A stretch of DNA of 64,000 nucleotides from contig CM063251.1 in assembly GCA_032158295.1 (NCBI GenBank), forward strand, positions 17,485,425 to 17,549,424, read 5' to 3'. Every line of letters begins with the position of its first letter. The stretch's first letter is position 1. The position numbers and the translations under genes are program-made. The stretch is from Pycnopodia helianthoides. Taxonomy: Eukaryota > Echinodermata > Asteroidea > Forcipulatida > Asteriidae. Positions 27,501 to 33,989 of the stretch are shown piece by piece. The notes beneath the pieces are model-generated. The model was not told where the DNA came from. It saw nothing but the letters and a program-made list of their open reading frames with translations, and made no database searches.

Positions 27501-30500
27501 ATACAAAACTTGTTGTCATTTACGTTTCTGCACCCATCATGTGACTCCAGCGCCATATTTGTTATAACACTCACACTGTTTGAAGAGGACTGGGATTGAC
27601 GGTAAGAATTTATTGCTTTTTAACAATTTTAAATTTGCAGAGTGGATTTTCTTGACCCATGCAACGCTCAATGAGATTCCAAGGAACACGTAGAGCCTAA
27701 TTTTGGCGAGATCCGATTTCAAATGAGAACTCCAGGGGCAGAAACGTAAATGACAAAAAGTTTTGTATTGTAGTTTGTACATGGACCTCTATGTAGGGAC
27801 AGAAATGGGAAATTTCAAACTGCTTGCAAGCATCTTTGATTGATGTATTTCAAACAGTTGGACAATTCTGAGTCATTTGCCACTTGAATGGATGAAATCG
27901 GTCCAGGGGTTCCAGAGTTATGGTCCAGTAAGTTTGGACGATATTCATTTTGTCCATTACATTTCTCAATTGGATTTATGGTAAAACCCTGTAGTCAAAA
28001 CGCACTGTTTATGCTTCACAAAGAAAGTAAACAAAGTAGTAAACAAATTGTTTTGGGCTTAACTTTGCATTGGAAGTTAATTACTTTCCAATTTTTTTCA
28101 CTTTGGATAGTAATGACACATAACTTTTCAACGGCAGAGTTTGATAATTAACCGACGCTAATTAGATTAAATTACGTTGTCATGGAAACAAAGATAATAT
28201 TCAAAAATGTGTTAATGCCCTTCAACCATCAAGTATGATTAATTAAGATCAAACAAAGTAATTTATGTTACAGCACATCTAACAGTACACAATTTTGAAA
28301 ACAGTTTTTAAAAATTGTATCAGGTTGATTAGTTATTCAAGTTTTAATTTGTTTACCAAAAATCGGCAAATCACTTGTTAAGAAACGAAGCAGTAAACAA
28401 TTTGAAACGTCCATAACTTTGCATTCCAATACAGTACAGACTTGATTTTTTTTTTAACTGAAGTGCTATTTACAGCAGAGTATTATATCTTCTATCACAA
28501 TTAATTAACATTCAGCTCTTCCCCTGTTCTTAGAAGGTAAGTTAGCTTCACTAGGAAGCGGAGATGGCACAGCATTTTCATCCAGATCACCAGCCAGAAG
28601 AAGAGTCAGTTGCAAATAAGGGACGACCGAATGCTCGTTTAGTTCAAGCTCATTTCTAGTCATGTCTGGTGCATATGGATGATGGACTAAATTAACTCTT
28701 TCACAGGCCACCATTCCCATAAGGAGGCAAATCATCACACCGACTGATGGTCCTGACACATAAACTGCCACTGGTATAACTTGCCAGCTTTCCCTTGATG
28801 ATTGGATGGAGGCACTTTGAAAAGACCTACTCTCAGCGGCTATTTTAACTGAAACAGGCATTCTGAATATGAAAGAAAATTAAAAAAAGGGCAAAATAAT
28901 CAGCAAACAGTCTGTTGATATTTGAAACTACAGTAAATAAATAAATATTAAAATTGTTCATCTTTTGCTTTTTCTGTGTGTTTTCTGCCCCTCTCTCTCT
29001 CCTTTCCATTTGATGTATCTCTTTTTATGTGTCTTTTGTTGTCATTTTTTAGCCTTCAAAAAAGATGCTTGAAACATTAGGCCATAATTAATAAACTATT
29101 TTTGTAGATAAAACCGTTAAAAAAAAAAACTTTCATAAATTAACATCATTAAAAGTAAGCTTAAAAAAGAAAGAAAAACAAAATTTAACATGGAACAGAG
29201 CAACATATATAAACCTCAATAGACAAATTTAGCTATCTAGCAAATCCAAAACTTATTTTTTAAAAAATTTTTTTTTTTTAATTAAAAGATTTTAATTTTT
29301 TTAATAACAATTAACATTAGTCATCCCCTGTAAATTATACTTAGAATTAGTTGAAACATTAAAAAGGAACAATGTAGTCCCCTTCTTTTTCAATTAGAAA
29401 CGTTTTAAAGCCCAACAAAATTACCGCTAAAATTGTTGCACACACAGCGTGTGCTTGCGGAAACCCAACCGGGGCTTCACGCAGTGTGACGGCGGTGAGT
29501 TACACGGACCGCTTCGCTACCTTCTGACCGCTTGTGGGCGAGTGTGCTCGTAAGCACACATAAAGTAACAAGTTTGATGGACAGTTTGAACCTTAAAATA
29601 ATCAATTTTCAGACTTAGTTTCACTTTGGTCATGTATAAACATTTCAATTTCAAGAAAAAAATACTCACCAATTTGTAGACTCAACAAAACAAAAGAAAA
29701 AATTGAAGATTTCGATCGGAGTTTTCGTCGATGGTCTGCTTGGCTTTGCTGCTTCACATGGATCGCTTGGGCACCCACTTTTACCCACAATTCTTTGCGG
29801 TACAAAGTTTTTTTGGCTAGCATGAAAAATGGTTGAGCTGAACCAAATTTTGTACAGCGTATCACGGCATGCGCAAAAGGGATTCGCGGGGGTCCGTTTC
29901 GGTCCCTACTCTATGAGGTTCATGGAGCCGTTAGCGAATCTAACCTCATAATTCTAGTACTAAGAAGGCTGGTCATGGCCGCACGCAAATACTAGCTGAG
30001 CGGCCTTGTTTTGCAGACACTGTAGTAATTTTCGCGGGCACCTATCAAAATAGAGTTGGCATAGTCAAGACGGGACAGGACCAGACTTCTGACGGCATGA
30101 TGGCAGGCAATTTGTGTAATAAACCGGCAAATACGCAATAAGTACATGCTGGATTCTAACCTGTATTAATTAAATTACTAAATTTAAGTAGTAAGTAGTA
30201 GACCGTCTTTTTTTTTCATTTCTTTTGTTTTTGACCCAAAACACAATTTTATCTATTAAAAAGTTACTTGTTTCACTACTGTATTTTTTCCCCCAGTCCT
30301 GATACATAAACTATCTGCTTTCTAACCGAGTCAATCGACCTCCTTCCTCCATGAGTCGACCGAGCGAATACAAGTTTACAACGATTATACGATACGACTA
30401 CAGATACGACGAATACGTGTGAACTGTAATGTCCGAAAACTGGGCATTCGATGTTTCCGGACTAGTTCGACCTATTCACCTTGTCATAGTAACATCATAA

Positions 30501-30640
30501 ACATACTGATATCATCGTGATAAAATCACTCTTCAATTCAACCCATAATCATCCAACCAAAGAAAATCACATTCATAAATTAGTCTTGTTCTCGTAAAAG
30601 CAACCACAACGATTTTTCTTACCAATACGGGAGCATCCAT
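9386..30640 (-). CDS. COPZ1: Coatomer subunit zeta (zeta-COP), partial gene, exons 1-4
   Basis: Small subunit of the COPI coat, which forms vesicles for Golgi-to-ER and intra-Golgi transport. The family has a longin/sigma-adaptin-like fold and pairs with gamma-COP on the cytosolic face of Golgi membranes. Four exons on the minus strand (30640-30623, 24728-24660, 18164-18083, 9533-9386) join in frame to about 105 codons. They contain hallmark zeta-COP segments: [52 protein letters not shown] and [13 protein letters not shown]. Each junction has a GT donor or AG acceptor. The split codons agree: exon 3 ends in G and exon 4 starts with CT, giving Ala. The family is about 177 residues, so the last 70 or so (the part after SQMLR in vertebrate zeta-COP) should lie left of base 1; I searched 1-9385 by eye and did not find them. 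Introns are 5.9, 6.5 and 8.5 kb and full of repeats. Confidence 0.95.
9534..9999. other. COPZ1 intron 3, start region
   Basis: No exon. A short LINE/SINE-like tail (ATAATAACAATAATATG then TTATATTGCGCACC) lies at 9880-9920. Confidence 0.45.
10000..10291 (-). mobile_element. tRNA-derived SINE (Leu/Ser-type head), copy 2
   Basis: Best-preserved copy. Reversed it starts GTGGCGTGTCGTGGCTGAGC then GGTTAAGAGC (box A). It has box B GGTTCGGGTCC in CAGAGTGTGGGTTCGGGTCC, then the body CCTTAAGCAAGACGC and ATGGGACATATAGCCG. Confidence 0.8.
10292..12759. other. COPZ1 intron 3, non-genic
   Basis: No supported gene. A small GAGGAAGACAAA tandem (about 12616-12650) precedes the minisatellite. Confidence 0.45.
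12760..13318. repeat. Minisatellite, 21-bp unit AGTAGGCAAATGAGAAAACCC
   Basis: About 26 imperfect units. Because 21 is a multiple of three it is open in several minus-strand frames, giving GFLICLL or GFSHLPT heptapeptide repeats. No promoter, splice site or signal supports translation. Confidence 0.9.
13319..15841. other. COPZ1 intron 3, non-genic
   Basis: Includes a TG microsatellite at 14308-14324 and C-rich tracts around 14545-14585. A somewhat GC-richer block (14340-14945) has open frames but no start or splice signals I trust. Confidence 0.4.
15842..16050 (+). mobile_element. Possible SINE
   Basis: A structured block, CAGCCAGGCTCCCAGTGGAT through GAAGTGGCCATTCGGCC and TTGTGAGTTAGGCGATATC. 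It ends in an A-rich ATAAAAAATTATAAAAA tail, as in SINEs with LINE-like tails. No clear tRNA head. Confidence 0.45.
16163..16488. mobile_element. Foldback element with ~95-bp arms
   Basis: The left arm (16163-16265) and right arm (16396-16488) are inverted copies sharing AGTTAGATTTGAATAATGTC, GACTCGTTAGTCACA-like and AATTTGAATTCCTCAGACTA. The spacer is about 130 bp. Target duplication not defined. Confidence 0.7.
16638..16857. mobile_element. MITE, GGGCCCAATTTCATAGAGC family, copy 1
   Basis: TTTCATAGCTAACCGTAAGC at the left and AGCAGCGCTATGAAATTGGG at the right are inverted ends. The inside has TTGCTTACG and GCTTGGTAAGC. One of about ten copies in the window. Confidence 0.6.
16862..17245 (+). 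mobile_element. TTAA-flanked MITE (piggyBac/Kolobok-like), copy 1
   Basis: Ends AGGAACATTACAGAATTGGT and its inverse. The right flank is TTAA; the left flank is mutated (TTAC). The interior has CGCTCAGTGAG and GATGGCCGATCGATCTCAAA. It sits directly against the preceding MITE. Confidence 0.8.
17246..17499. other. Degenerate repeat DNA
   Basis: A weak copy of the GGGCCCAATTTCAT family may occupy 17259-17385. CTTATCCCAGATGCAAATTTAA at about 17420 recurs at about 17681, flanking the SINE as a possible target duplication. Confidence 0.4.
17500..17680 (+). mobile_element. tRNA-derived SINE (Glu/Asp-type head), intact promoter
   Basis: Box A TGGTCTAGTGG and box B GGTTCGAATCC are both consensus. 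A shared body ends ACTGAGTATACAGTGCTTTA. A direct repeat of about 22 bp flanks it. Reverse-oriented relatives at 48.6 and 49.7 kb. Confidence 0.8.
17840..18070. repeat. Tandem repeat at the COPZ1 intron 3 donor, ~50-55-bp unit
   Basis: Four diverged units with TTTTGTGGCATCTAAGATG, TTGCCGTTGGTAAGAAA and CAGACTGAAATTC. The outermost unit merges into the first bases of intron 3 after the GTGAGATACC donor of exon 3. Confidence 0.8.
18083..18164 (-). CDS. COPZ1: COPZ1 exon 3
   Basis: An 82-bp exon, acceptor CAATCTGCAG|TATTATG, donor AATG|GTGAGATA. It encodes [18 protein letters not shown] then LFGKTHRAN and ends one base into a codon completed by exon 4. The tandem repeat at 17840-18070 begins about 13 bp past the donor. 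Confidence 0.95.
18165..18900. other. COPZ1 intron 2, non-genic
   Basis: No supported exon on the COPZ1 strand. The plus-strand pyrimidine tract of the 18945 candidate begins at its right end. Confidence 0.45.
18945..19155 (+). CDS. Possible terminal exon on the strand opposite COPZ1
   Basis: An excellent acceptor (TTTTTCCTTGAGTTCTTGTGCAG|G, after a 40-base pyrimidine tract) is followed one base later by an ATG. About 70 open codons follow, beginning [15 protein letters not shown] and later [18 protein letters not shown]. The frame closes in an A-rich stretch with repeated AATAAA, which could serve as a polyadenylation signal. The second half is of low complexity. It lies inside COPZ1 intron 2, antisense. 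No homologue recognised; it could be chance. Confidence 0.22.
19478..19676. mobile_element. MITE, GGGCCCAATTTCATAGAGC family, diverged copy 2
   Basis: AGCTAAGCAGCCCTCAAAGC to GAGCGCTTTATGAAATTTGG, with GACTGGTAACCCGTTACC in the middle. Confidence 0.5.
20093..20343 (+). CDS. Possible terminal exon, basic protein tail
   Basis: An open frame of about 83 codons ending in TAG. It includes [38 protein letters not shown] and [16 protein letters not shown]. It is strongly basic then acidic, with no repeat structure, which is unusual for AT-rich intron DNA. AG dinucleotides that could be acceptors lie at 20089-20092. The pyrimidine-rich acceptor at 20061-20075 would instead open a different 60-codon frame. 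It lies in COPZ1 intron 2, antisense. No family recognised. Confidence 0.22.
20522..21013. repeat. Satellite, 83-bp unit, six copies
   Basis: The unit runs TACAAACAGAAGAAACCCAT, CCCAATGCTAGC, GAAGTTATGGTACTTTGTGG, CAGTCTGTGGTACCAGTGTC. Copies are over 90% alike by eye; the first and last are partial. The overlapping open frames are artefacts of the repeat. Confidence 0.9.
21284..21610 (-). pseudogene. Non-LTR retrotransposon reverse transcriptase C-terminal tail
   Basis: One continuous minus-strand frame of about 107 codons, without a start codon, ending in TGA. It includes [20 protein letters not shown], then [20 protein letters not shown] and [14 protein letters not shown]. The pattern of an HRxxVASL segment, an SFIPxTxxLWNSLP segment and an FKRxIN helix is the familiar C-terminal region of jockey/R1/RTE-type elements. 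Upstream domains are missing, so it is a 5'-truncated copy. It adjoins the 83-bp satellite at 20.5-21.0 kb. Confidence 0.75.
21611..23189. other. COPZ1 intron 2, mostly non-genic
   Basis: Apart from the 65-codon ORF listed separately, no exon or repeat with defined ends. Confidence 0.45.
22119..22316 (-). CDS. Unknown 65-codon ORF
   Basis: An ATG-to-TGA frame encoding [18 protein letters not shown], then [20 protein letters not shown] and [18 protein letters not shown]. The composition is coding-like, with a helical, charged middle. It has no repeat character and lies in COPZ1 intron 2 in the same orientation. It could be a first exon, a small gene, or the degraded start of a transposon ORF. 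Confidence 0.25.
   Translation of the reverse strand: MTNSMTNGNLTCETILRFDQKVIAFLKDMSQDETEKKEQIKLVIRLSDLIKVAEGVPGQQNLPPS
23190..23372. mobile_element. MITE, GGGCCCAATTTCATAGAGC family, copy 3
   Basis: Well preserved: GCCCAATTTCATAGAGCTGC at the left, AGCTCTATGACATTGGGCC at the right. The core has AATAAGGTTACCAGCCAAAA and CTGTGGCTGGTA. Confidence 0.75.
23373..24083. other. COPZ1 intron 2, non-genic
   Basis: No supported gene; no defined repeat. Confidence 0.45.
24084..24196. repeat. GC-rich minisatellite, ~20-bp unit CCCCCTCCCCGCTCCCCCGG
   Basis: About six units, nearly pure C/G with T, about 465 bp from COPZ1 exon 2. G-rich on the COPZ1 transcript strand, so quadruplex-prone. Confidence 0.85.
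24660..24728 (-). CDS. COPZ1: COPZ1 exon 2
   Basis: Exactly 23 codons (69 bp), phase 0 at both ends. The acceptor is TTACAG|CCAGC and the donor AAG|GTAAAG. It encodes the first beta-strand of the longin-like domain, with [18 protein letters not shown], closely matching zeta-COP of other animals. Confidence 0.95.
24935..25103. mobile_element. MITE, CAGGCCTG-ended family, copy 3
   Basis: CAGGCCTGGTATAA at the left and AATTCCAGGCCTG at the right. Contains GCTTCTGTTGCCCTTG and GGGGCCCCTTCAAAAGTTTC. Confidence 0.65.
25104..25671. other. COPZ1 intron 1, non-genic
   Basis: Nothing recognised. Confidence 0.45.
25672..25920 (-). mobile_element. Repeat with tRNA-like module (AGCTCAGTTGG type), copy 1
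   Basis: Reversed it contains GGGCTAGATAGCTCAGTTGG then TAGAGCCCCGGC, a box A tRNA segment. The conserved flank ACCAATATAGGGC and the body (TGCCAGTCAGAAGCCAGTCA, TAGGGATCACACCCAAG) match 58.03-58.26 kb. Confidence 0.65.
25921..27040. other. COPZ1 intron 1, non-genic
   Basis: AT-rich; no supported gene. Confidence 0.45.
27041..27419 (-). pseudogene. Non-LTR retrotransposon (CR1/L2/Rex-like) reverse transcriptase 3' end
   Basis: The minus-strand reading gives, across frameshifts, [14 protein letters not shown] then [19 protein letters not shown] and [16 protein letters not shown]. This is the conserved C-terminal tail of CR1/L2-clade reverse transcriptases. It ends in a TTATTATTATTA-type 3' microsatellite (27057-27070). 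Frameshifts make it a dead copy. Its upstream half is at 29969-30175, separated by the inserted DNA element. Confidence 0.8.
27480..27789. mobile_element. 310-bp MITE nested in the left arm of the 2.5-kb element
   Basis: Inverted repeats of about 60 bp begin GAGGTCCATGTACAAACTAC and include a shared CATTTACGTTTCTGC segment. TA dinucleotides flank both ends (27478-27479 and 27790-27791), the Tc1/mariner signature. It interrupts the left TIR of the host element, so it inserted later. Confidence 0.75.
27790..28504. other. Interior of the 2.5-kb element, downstream of its ORF
   Basis: AT-rich. Two blocks (about 28030-28150 and 28385-28480) resemble each other, sharing AGTAAACAAATT, TAACTTTGCATT and TTTTTTTTTAACTG-like text, suggesting an old internal duplication. 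No ORF of note. Confidence 0.4.
28505..28861 (-). CDS. Unknown small single-pass membrane protein carried inside a DNA element
   Basis: An ATG-initiated ORF of 118 codons ending in TGA. A strong acceptor (TTTCTTTCATATTCAG|A) lies one base before the ATG. A matching donor, TTG|GTGAGTATT, lies 0.8 kb upstream (exon end 29670), so a non-coding or short-coding first exon spliced to this one is likely. Residues about 27-53 are hydrophobic ([10 protein letters not shown] through CLLMGMVAC) and could span a membrane. The C-terminal half is polar and acidic, with [27 protein letters not shown] sequence. I do not recognise the family. The ORF lies wholly inside the 27429-29959 element and in the same orientation as COPZ1, whose intron 1 it occupies. 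It contains no transposase motif, so it may be a captured host gene or a domesticated element ORF. Confidence 0.45.
   Translation of the reverse strand: MPVSVKIAAESRSFQSASIQSSRESWQVIPVAVYVSGPSVGVMICLLMGMVACERVNLVHHPYAPDMTRNELELNEHSVVPYLQLTLLLAGDLDENAVPSPLPSEANLPSKNRGRAEC
28863..29669 (-). other. Putative intron of the element-borne gene
   Basis: Bounded by GT (29669) and AG (28863), 807 bp. Very AT-rich except for a GC-rich island at about 29435-29565 (GTGTGCTTGCGG ... CGTAAGCACAC inverted), possibly a further small insertion. Confidence 0.4.
29670..29900 (-). other. Putative first exon of the gene carried in the DNA element
   Basis: An exon-like segment that ends in the consensus donor G|GTGAGTATT at 29670/29669. 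One frame stays open from near 29865 and contains an ATG (protein beginning [16 protein letters not shown]). That frame would hit a stop soon after joining to the 28862 acceptor, so the segment is more likely 5' UTR. Its upstream end reaches the element's inverted repeat. Confidence 0.35.
29969..30175 (-). pseudogene. Non-LTR retrotransposon reverse transcriptase, upstream part of the split copy
   Basis: The minus strand reads [20 protein letters not shown] followed by [11 protein letters not shown]. This is the SRLDYAN motif typical of CR1/L2/Rex reverse transcriptases. One internal frameshift follows before the insertion point. It joins to 27041-27419 when the 2.5-kb element is removed. The 5' end fades near 30175. 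Confidence 0.75.
30176..30622. other. COPZ1 intron 1, 5' part
   Basis: Non-coding, next to exon 1; CG dinucleotides become more frequent toward the exon. Confidence 0.45.
30623..30640 (-). CDS. COPZ1: COPZ1 exon 1 (coding part)
   Basis: Six codons, MDAPVL, followed by donor TTG|GTAAGA. The ATG context is AAGATGG, a good initiation context. From memory, vertebrate COPZ1 also has a very short first coding exon of about six residues before the SLYT segment, so length and phase 0 fit. The 5' UTR continues to higher coordinates. Confidence 0.85.
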
Positions 30641-30800
30641 CTTGGTTATTGTTCGGTGGTCCCAAACGAAAAATGCACGTTGTTGTTACACGTATTCCGC
30701 ACACCAACGTAAACTTTTTGCCAACGTGTAAAACGGATACTGGCGAGAATTAGCGAGAAGACGTGTCAAACGCTTGCAACGGCGGGGGCGCTCTTTACAC
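30641..30800 (-). promoter_or_regulatory. Putative COPZ1 5' UTR and promoter region
   Basis: This sequence lies directly upstream of the COPZ1 start codon and is richer in CG than its surroundings. It has a GCGGGGGCG (EGR/Sp-type) motif at about 30782-30790. No TATA box was recognised and the transcription start is unknown. Position relative to the gene is the main argument. Confidence 0.35.
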
Positions 30801-30974
30801 TTGCCTTTGGGAGTGTGTTTGGTAAAGTGGGTGCATACTCCACTATACTGTTCTGCAGAAACCAGTCTTAGTACTTACAATCCACAAACACTTATTTGTC
30901 AAAAGTCTCACAGCTTCTTGAAATAAAAAGACAAAGATTATTTTGACGTCTAGCTTAAGTTTTCTTTATTTTAA

Positions 30975-31363
30975 AGGAACATTACAGAATTGGTAAGAAA
31001 AAAACTTGTAAAATATACTTTTTGATCACAGATTTACATGGAACTTACAAGGTCTAATGATGATGATAGTAGAAAACATCCCTTGAAATATTTATGTCTG
31101 AAATGCCACAATTGAGGAGAAATGAATAAACTGATTTTCCGATTGGAGTTTATCGCTCAGTGAGTGCTTTATTCATTCGTTGAACCTATATGATTTCATG
31201 CAAATGTGTAATCAGTTTTTCACTATTTTCTCGTGACCCAGATGGCCGATCGATCTCAAACTTCTACAGGTTTGTCAGTTTATGTATATGGTGGTGGATC
31301 ACATAAAGTGCTTACACTGCCAGCGACTGTTTTGTTAGCAAAAACCAATTCTGTAACGTTCCT
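30975..31363 (+). mobile_element. TTAA-flanked MITE, copy 2
   Basis: Flanked by TTAA on both sides (30971-30974, 31364-31367). Ends AGGAACATTACAGAATTGGT and inverse. 389 bp, close to copies at 16.9, 47.3 and 57.1 kb. Confidence 0.9.
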
Positions 31364-31386
31364 TTAAGGTGGAGAGTCCATCGAAG

Positions 31387-31454
31387 TGACAGTCTACGCA
31401 CCGCCCGGGCGGTGCGTAGACTGTCATTTGGGACGGGCGCGCCCGTCCCAAATG
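31387..31454. repeat. Two abutting perfect palindromes (40 bp and 30 bp)
   Basis: 31387-31426 is a perfect palindrome with arm TGACAGTCTACGCACCGCCC. 31425-31454 is a second one with arm CATTTGGGACGGGCG; they share two bases. No spacer in either. Very GC-rich centres (CCCGGG, GCGC) in AT-rich DNA. Confidence 0.95.
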
Positions 31455-32557
31455 TCCCAAAAATATAGAGATAACATTTCCAAACATGGACAAGCTTACC
31501 TCTTTGGAAAAGGTCCCATGTGAACAATTCAAACCCTAAAATACACTCCCCTCCCCCCCCCCCCAAAAAAAAAGTACTCCGGGTAAGAAAGCAATAAGCC
31601 AGTGACATGTTTCATTTGACAACTCCCAGAGGAAATTGCTATAATGTTGATTTTTTGAAATATCATTTTTCAAAACAATTTTTTTTTATTATATTCAGTA
31701 GGCTCGGCTTGTTGATGTCACTCATCTTGGGTGTACCCCCTTTGGAATTCTGGGAATACTCTGCAAGGGAAAAACAACCGACTTGATAAATTATTCCAAG
31801 ACGTCACATTAAAGCAAAATTTTCATCTAAAGGACGCCGAGCCTAAAACTTGTACCCATACACACACTAGAAAGTGAAAATACAACAGTGAATCTGAGGA
31901 ATCCGAGTTGGATAAGGTCTCTCTACTTCCGAATTTCTCGTATAAAGTGTGACTGAGTCAGACAGCAATAGTGTCAAAACACTTGTGATATGTATCTCTG
32001 TGTTATTGACGAGGAAGTAATCCAATTGTACATAAATCGCAAAACCATGTATGGACAAGACACGTCAATAGCACGCGGTGCTGAAATCCGGTGCTCGTCA
32101 TATTTTTGTTTACCCCCAAATAGGCCTGAGCCTTCTTTTTCTTTATTCTGCATTGCTTTTTTGTTTTGATGGACAAGAAAATTATACAAGCAATACAGTA
32201 GTGGGTGTCTGAGGGTGGGTGACGGCGCAATTTAGGACAAAAACATTCTTTAAAGTACACTGTATTTTTCTGCAGACTAGCCTTTCCGTTTCTTGTCAAA
32301 CAGTTCAGTTTGGTGGCCAGTAACGTATAATACATCCCAACCTTTCATACAGTCCTTTGATGGACACAAAAGTTTTATTTTTTTCGTAAAAAAAATATAA
32401 TTGACTCCATTTATATATGTCTTTTTTAATATATAAACTTACAACATACGCATGTTCAAAACAAAACACAGCGTTACGTTTAGCCTAATATACAAAAATA
32501 TTAGTCTCGATTGCTACGTTCAAGGAATTCAAATAACTTTCCAAGTAAAGTATCATA
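31455..32557. other. Non-genic stretch
   Basis: C-run at 31551-31562 and AT-rich DNA; open frames at 31.97-32.34 kb (minus) lack support. Confidence 0.45.
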
Positions 32558-32675
32558 CAAATTATTTGAAACAAACACGTTGTTGGCACATTCTCGTTTT
32601 CATTTTCGAGTTTTTACCAATAATTTAAAGTGAAAGCGAGAATGTGGCAACAGAATGTTTGTTTCAAATAATTTT
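32558..32675. repeat. Hairpin with ~45-bp arms
   Basis: CAAATTATTTGAAACAAACA and GGCACATTCTCGTTTTCA on the left pair with TGAAAGCGAGAATGTGGC and TGTTTGTTTCAAATAATTTT on the right. The loop is about 30 nt. It could be a small MITE or a pre-miRNA-like hairpin. Confidence 0.65.
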
Positions 32676-33659
32676 GTTATGAACAGGACAACGTTTGTAA
32701 ACCAAACTAAGTCATATGTATTCGTTGTGGATAGCATAGTGTTATGCGCCTCAAGTCCGGCTACACAAGAATTCGAATTTACCAAATTGCTATACAAGTT
32801 TTGGGTTTTTGTGTGTGTAATAGGCCAACACTATATTAACATTTTACCAAGTTTTTGGCTAAAGAAAGAAGTTTTCTAAATACGTATGTTGCTGACCACC
32901 AAATGAACCCGAACTGTTGTGACTATAACTACTAGGCCTACTGCCAAACGAGTCACCACCACAGCGGGCTGTATGACGGCAACGGGAAAAGGGATGGTGC
33001 TGGTCGCTGTTGGAGATGTTTTCACAGTAACAAAACAATAGTAATAATATTACGAAACAAAAACAATTTACCGCAGAAGAAGCAAAAAAGAACAACGTAT
33101 TCCTTTGAAGGAGGGGCAAAATGTTAACACCCAAAATATAAATTATAAAAATTGTGTAACAATCACGAGACTTGGAAGGGACTAGTGCTTGACACACCTC
33201 AGTACTTGGATGGAACAAAAGGAATTCCATTGTCTATTTGTGAAAACGTTATCAGTGCGTTGATTCTCAGACAGGAAATAAACAAGGGATTGATGAGTTA
33301 TCATCCATCAATTAAACAATGTTTTACACGAATACCTAAGCTAGTTTGCAAAAACATATGTAGTGGAAATTAAAATTGTGCATCAGTAAAATGAATTTGC
33401 GTTTTATAACCGTTGTGAACCATTCACACGGGGGAATTTCCCGTCTAATTTTGGGGGTTAATGAAAAAAAGTTTCTTACAAACGGGATCTGAAATAAACA
33501 CATTCATGGTCAAGACGAGTTGCAAACTTCCCATGCTGGAAATTTAATCCTGGGAGGTTTGAAGTATCACCATGGAAAGGTTCGTTGTTGTGTTGGTTTC
33601 ATCTTCACGAGAAAAAAATCACATGTTATATTAGTGGAATCATCTGAAATGAAAAATGG
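32676..33659. other. Non-genic stretch
   Basis: AT-rich; open frames at 32.86-33.23 (minus) and 33.15-33.37 (plus) have no motif or splice support. Confidence 0.4.
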
Positions 33660-33930
33660 TTTTTGTCGACGTAATTCTGATTTATAGAAAAAAAATTATC
33701 AATAAAGATACACTAAAAGTCACATGTGAAAGTTACAGCTGAATGCAGCGTCTACTTGCAGAGAAAACAGCAAAAACTTTCAAGGCAACCTTCAGAAATC
33801 TAAGAAACGATTCATGTTTTTGGGTGCAAAATTATCGAAACCATATTATTTCGAAGGGAATCCTTTCTCATAAATAATTGATACTACCAACAACTGCAAA
33901 AGCGCTTCTCACCAAGTCAGTTTTTATGCT
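33660..33930. repeat. Dispersed repeat family R, copy 1
   Basis: Shares AAAAGTCACATGTGAAAGTT, GAGAAAACAGCAAAAAC, CTAAGAAACGATTCATG and CCATATTATTTCGAAGG with 53.74-54.13 kb and, more weakly, 36.12-36.49 kb. Confidence 0.6.
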
Positions 33931-33989
33931 CATAGATTGTTGGGGTATTTACCAATCTATGACCCTAGCTTTAAATCACAATGACACCA

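Larger units (their letters stand above)
27429..29959. mobile_element. 2.5-kb DNA element with ~65-bp TIRs carrying a gene
   Basis: The ends are inverted repeats. The left starts TACTCCTAGAATTATGAGG and the right, reversed, starts TACTAGAATTATGAGG. Both then share CTAACGGCTCCATGAACCTC and, past a later insertion in the left arm, TAGGGACnGAAAnGG. The flanks are CTCAGAAGG (27420-27428) and CTAAGAAGG (29960-29968), a 9-bp duplication with one mismatch. Removing the element restores the reading of the reverse transcriptase it interrupts ([13 protein letters not shown]). Target length and long TIRs resemble Mutator- or hAT/P-type elements; no transposase is present, so it is non-autonomous. The superfamily is undecided. 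Confidence 0.75.
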
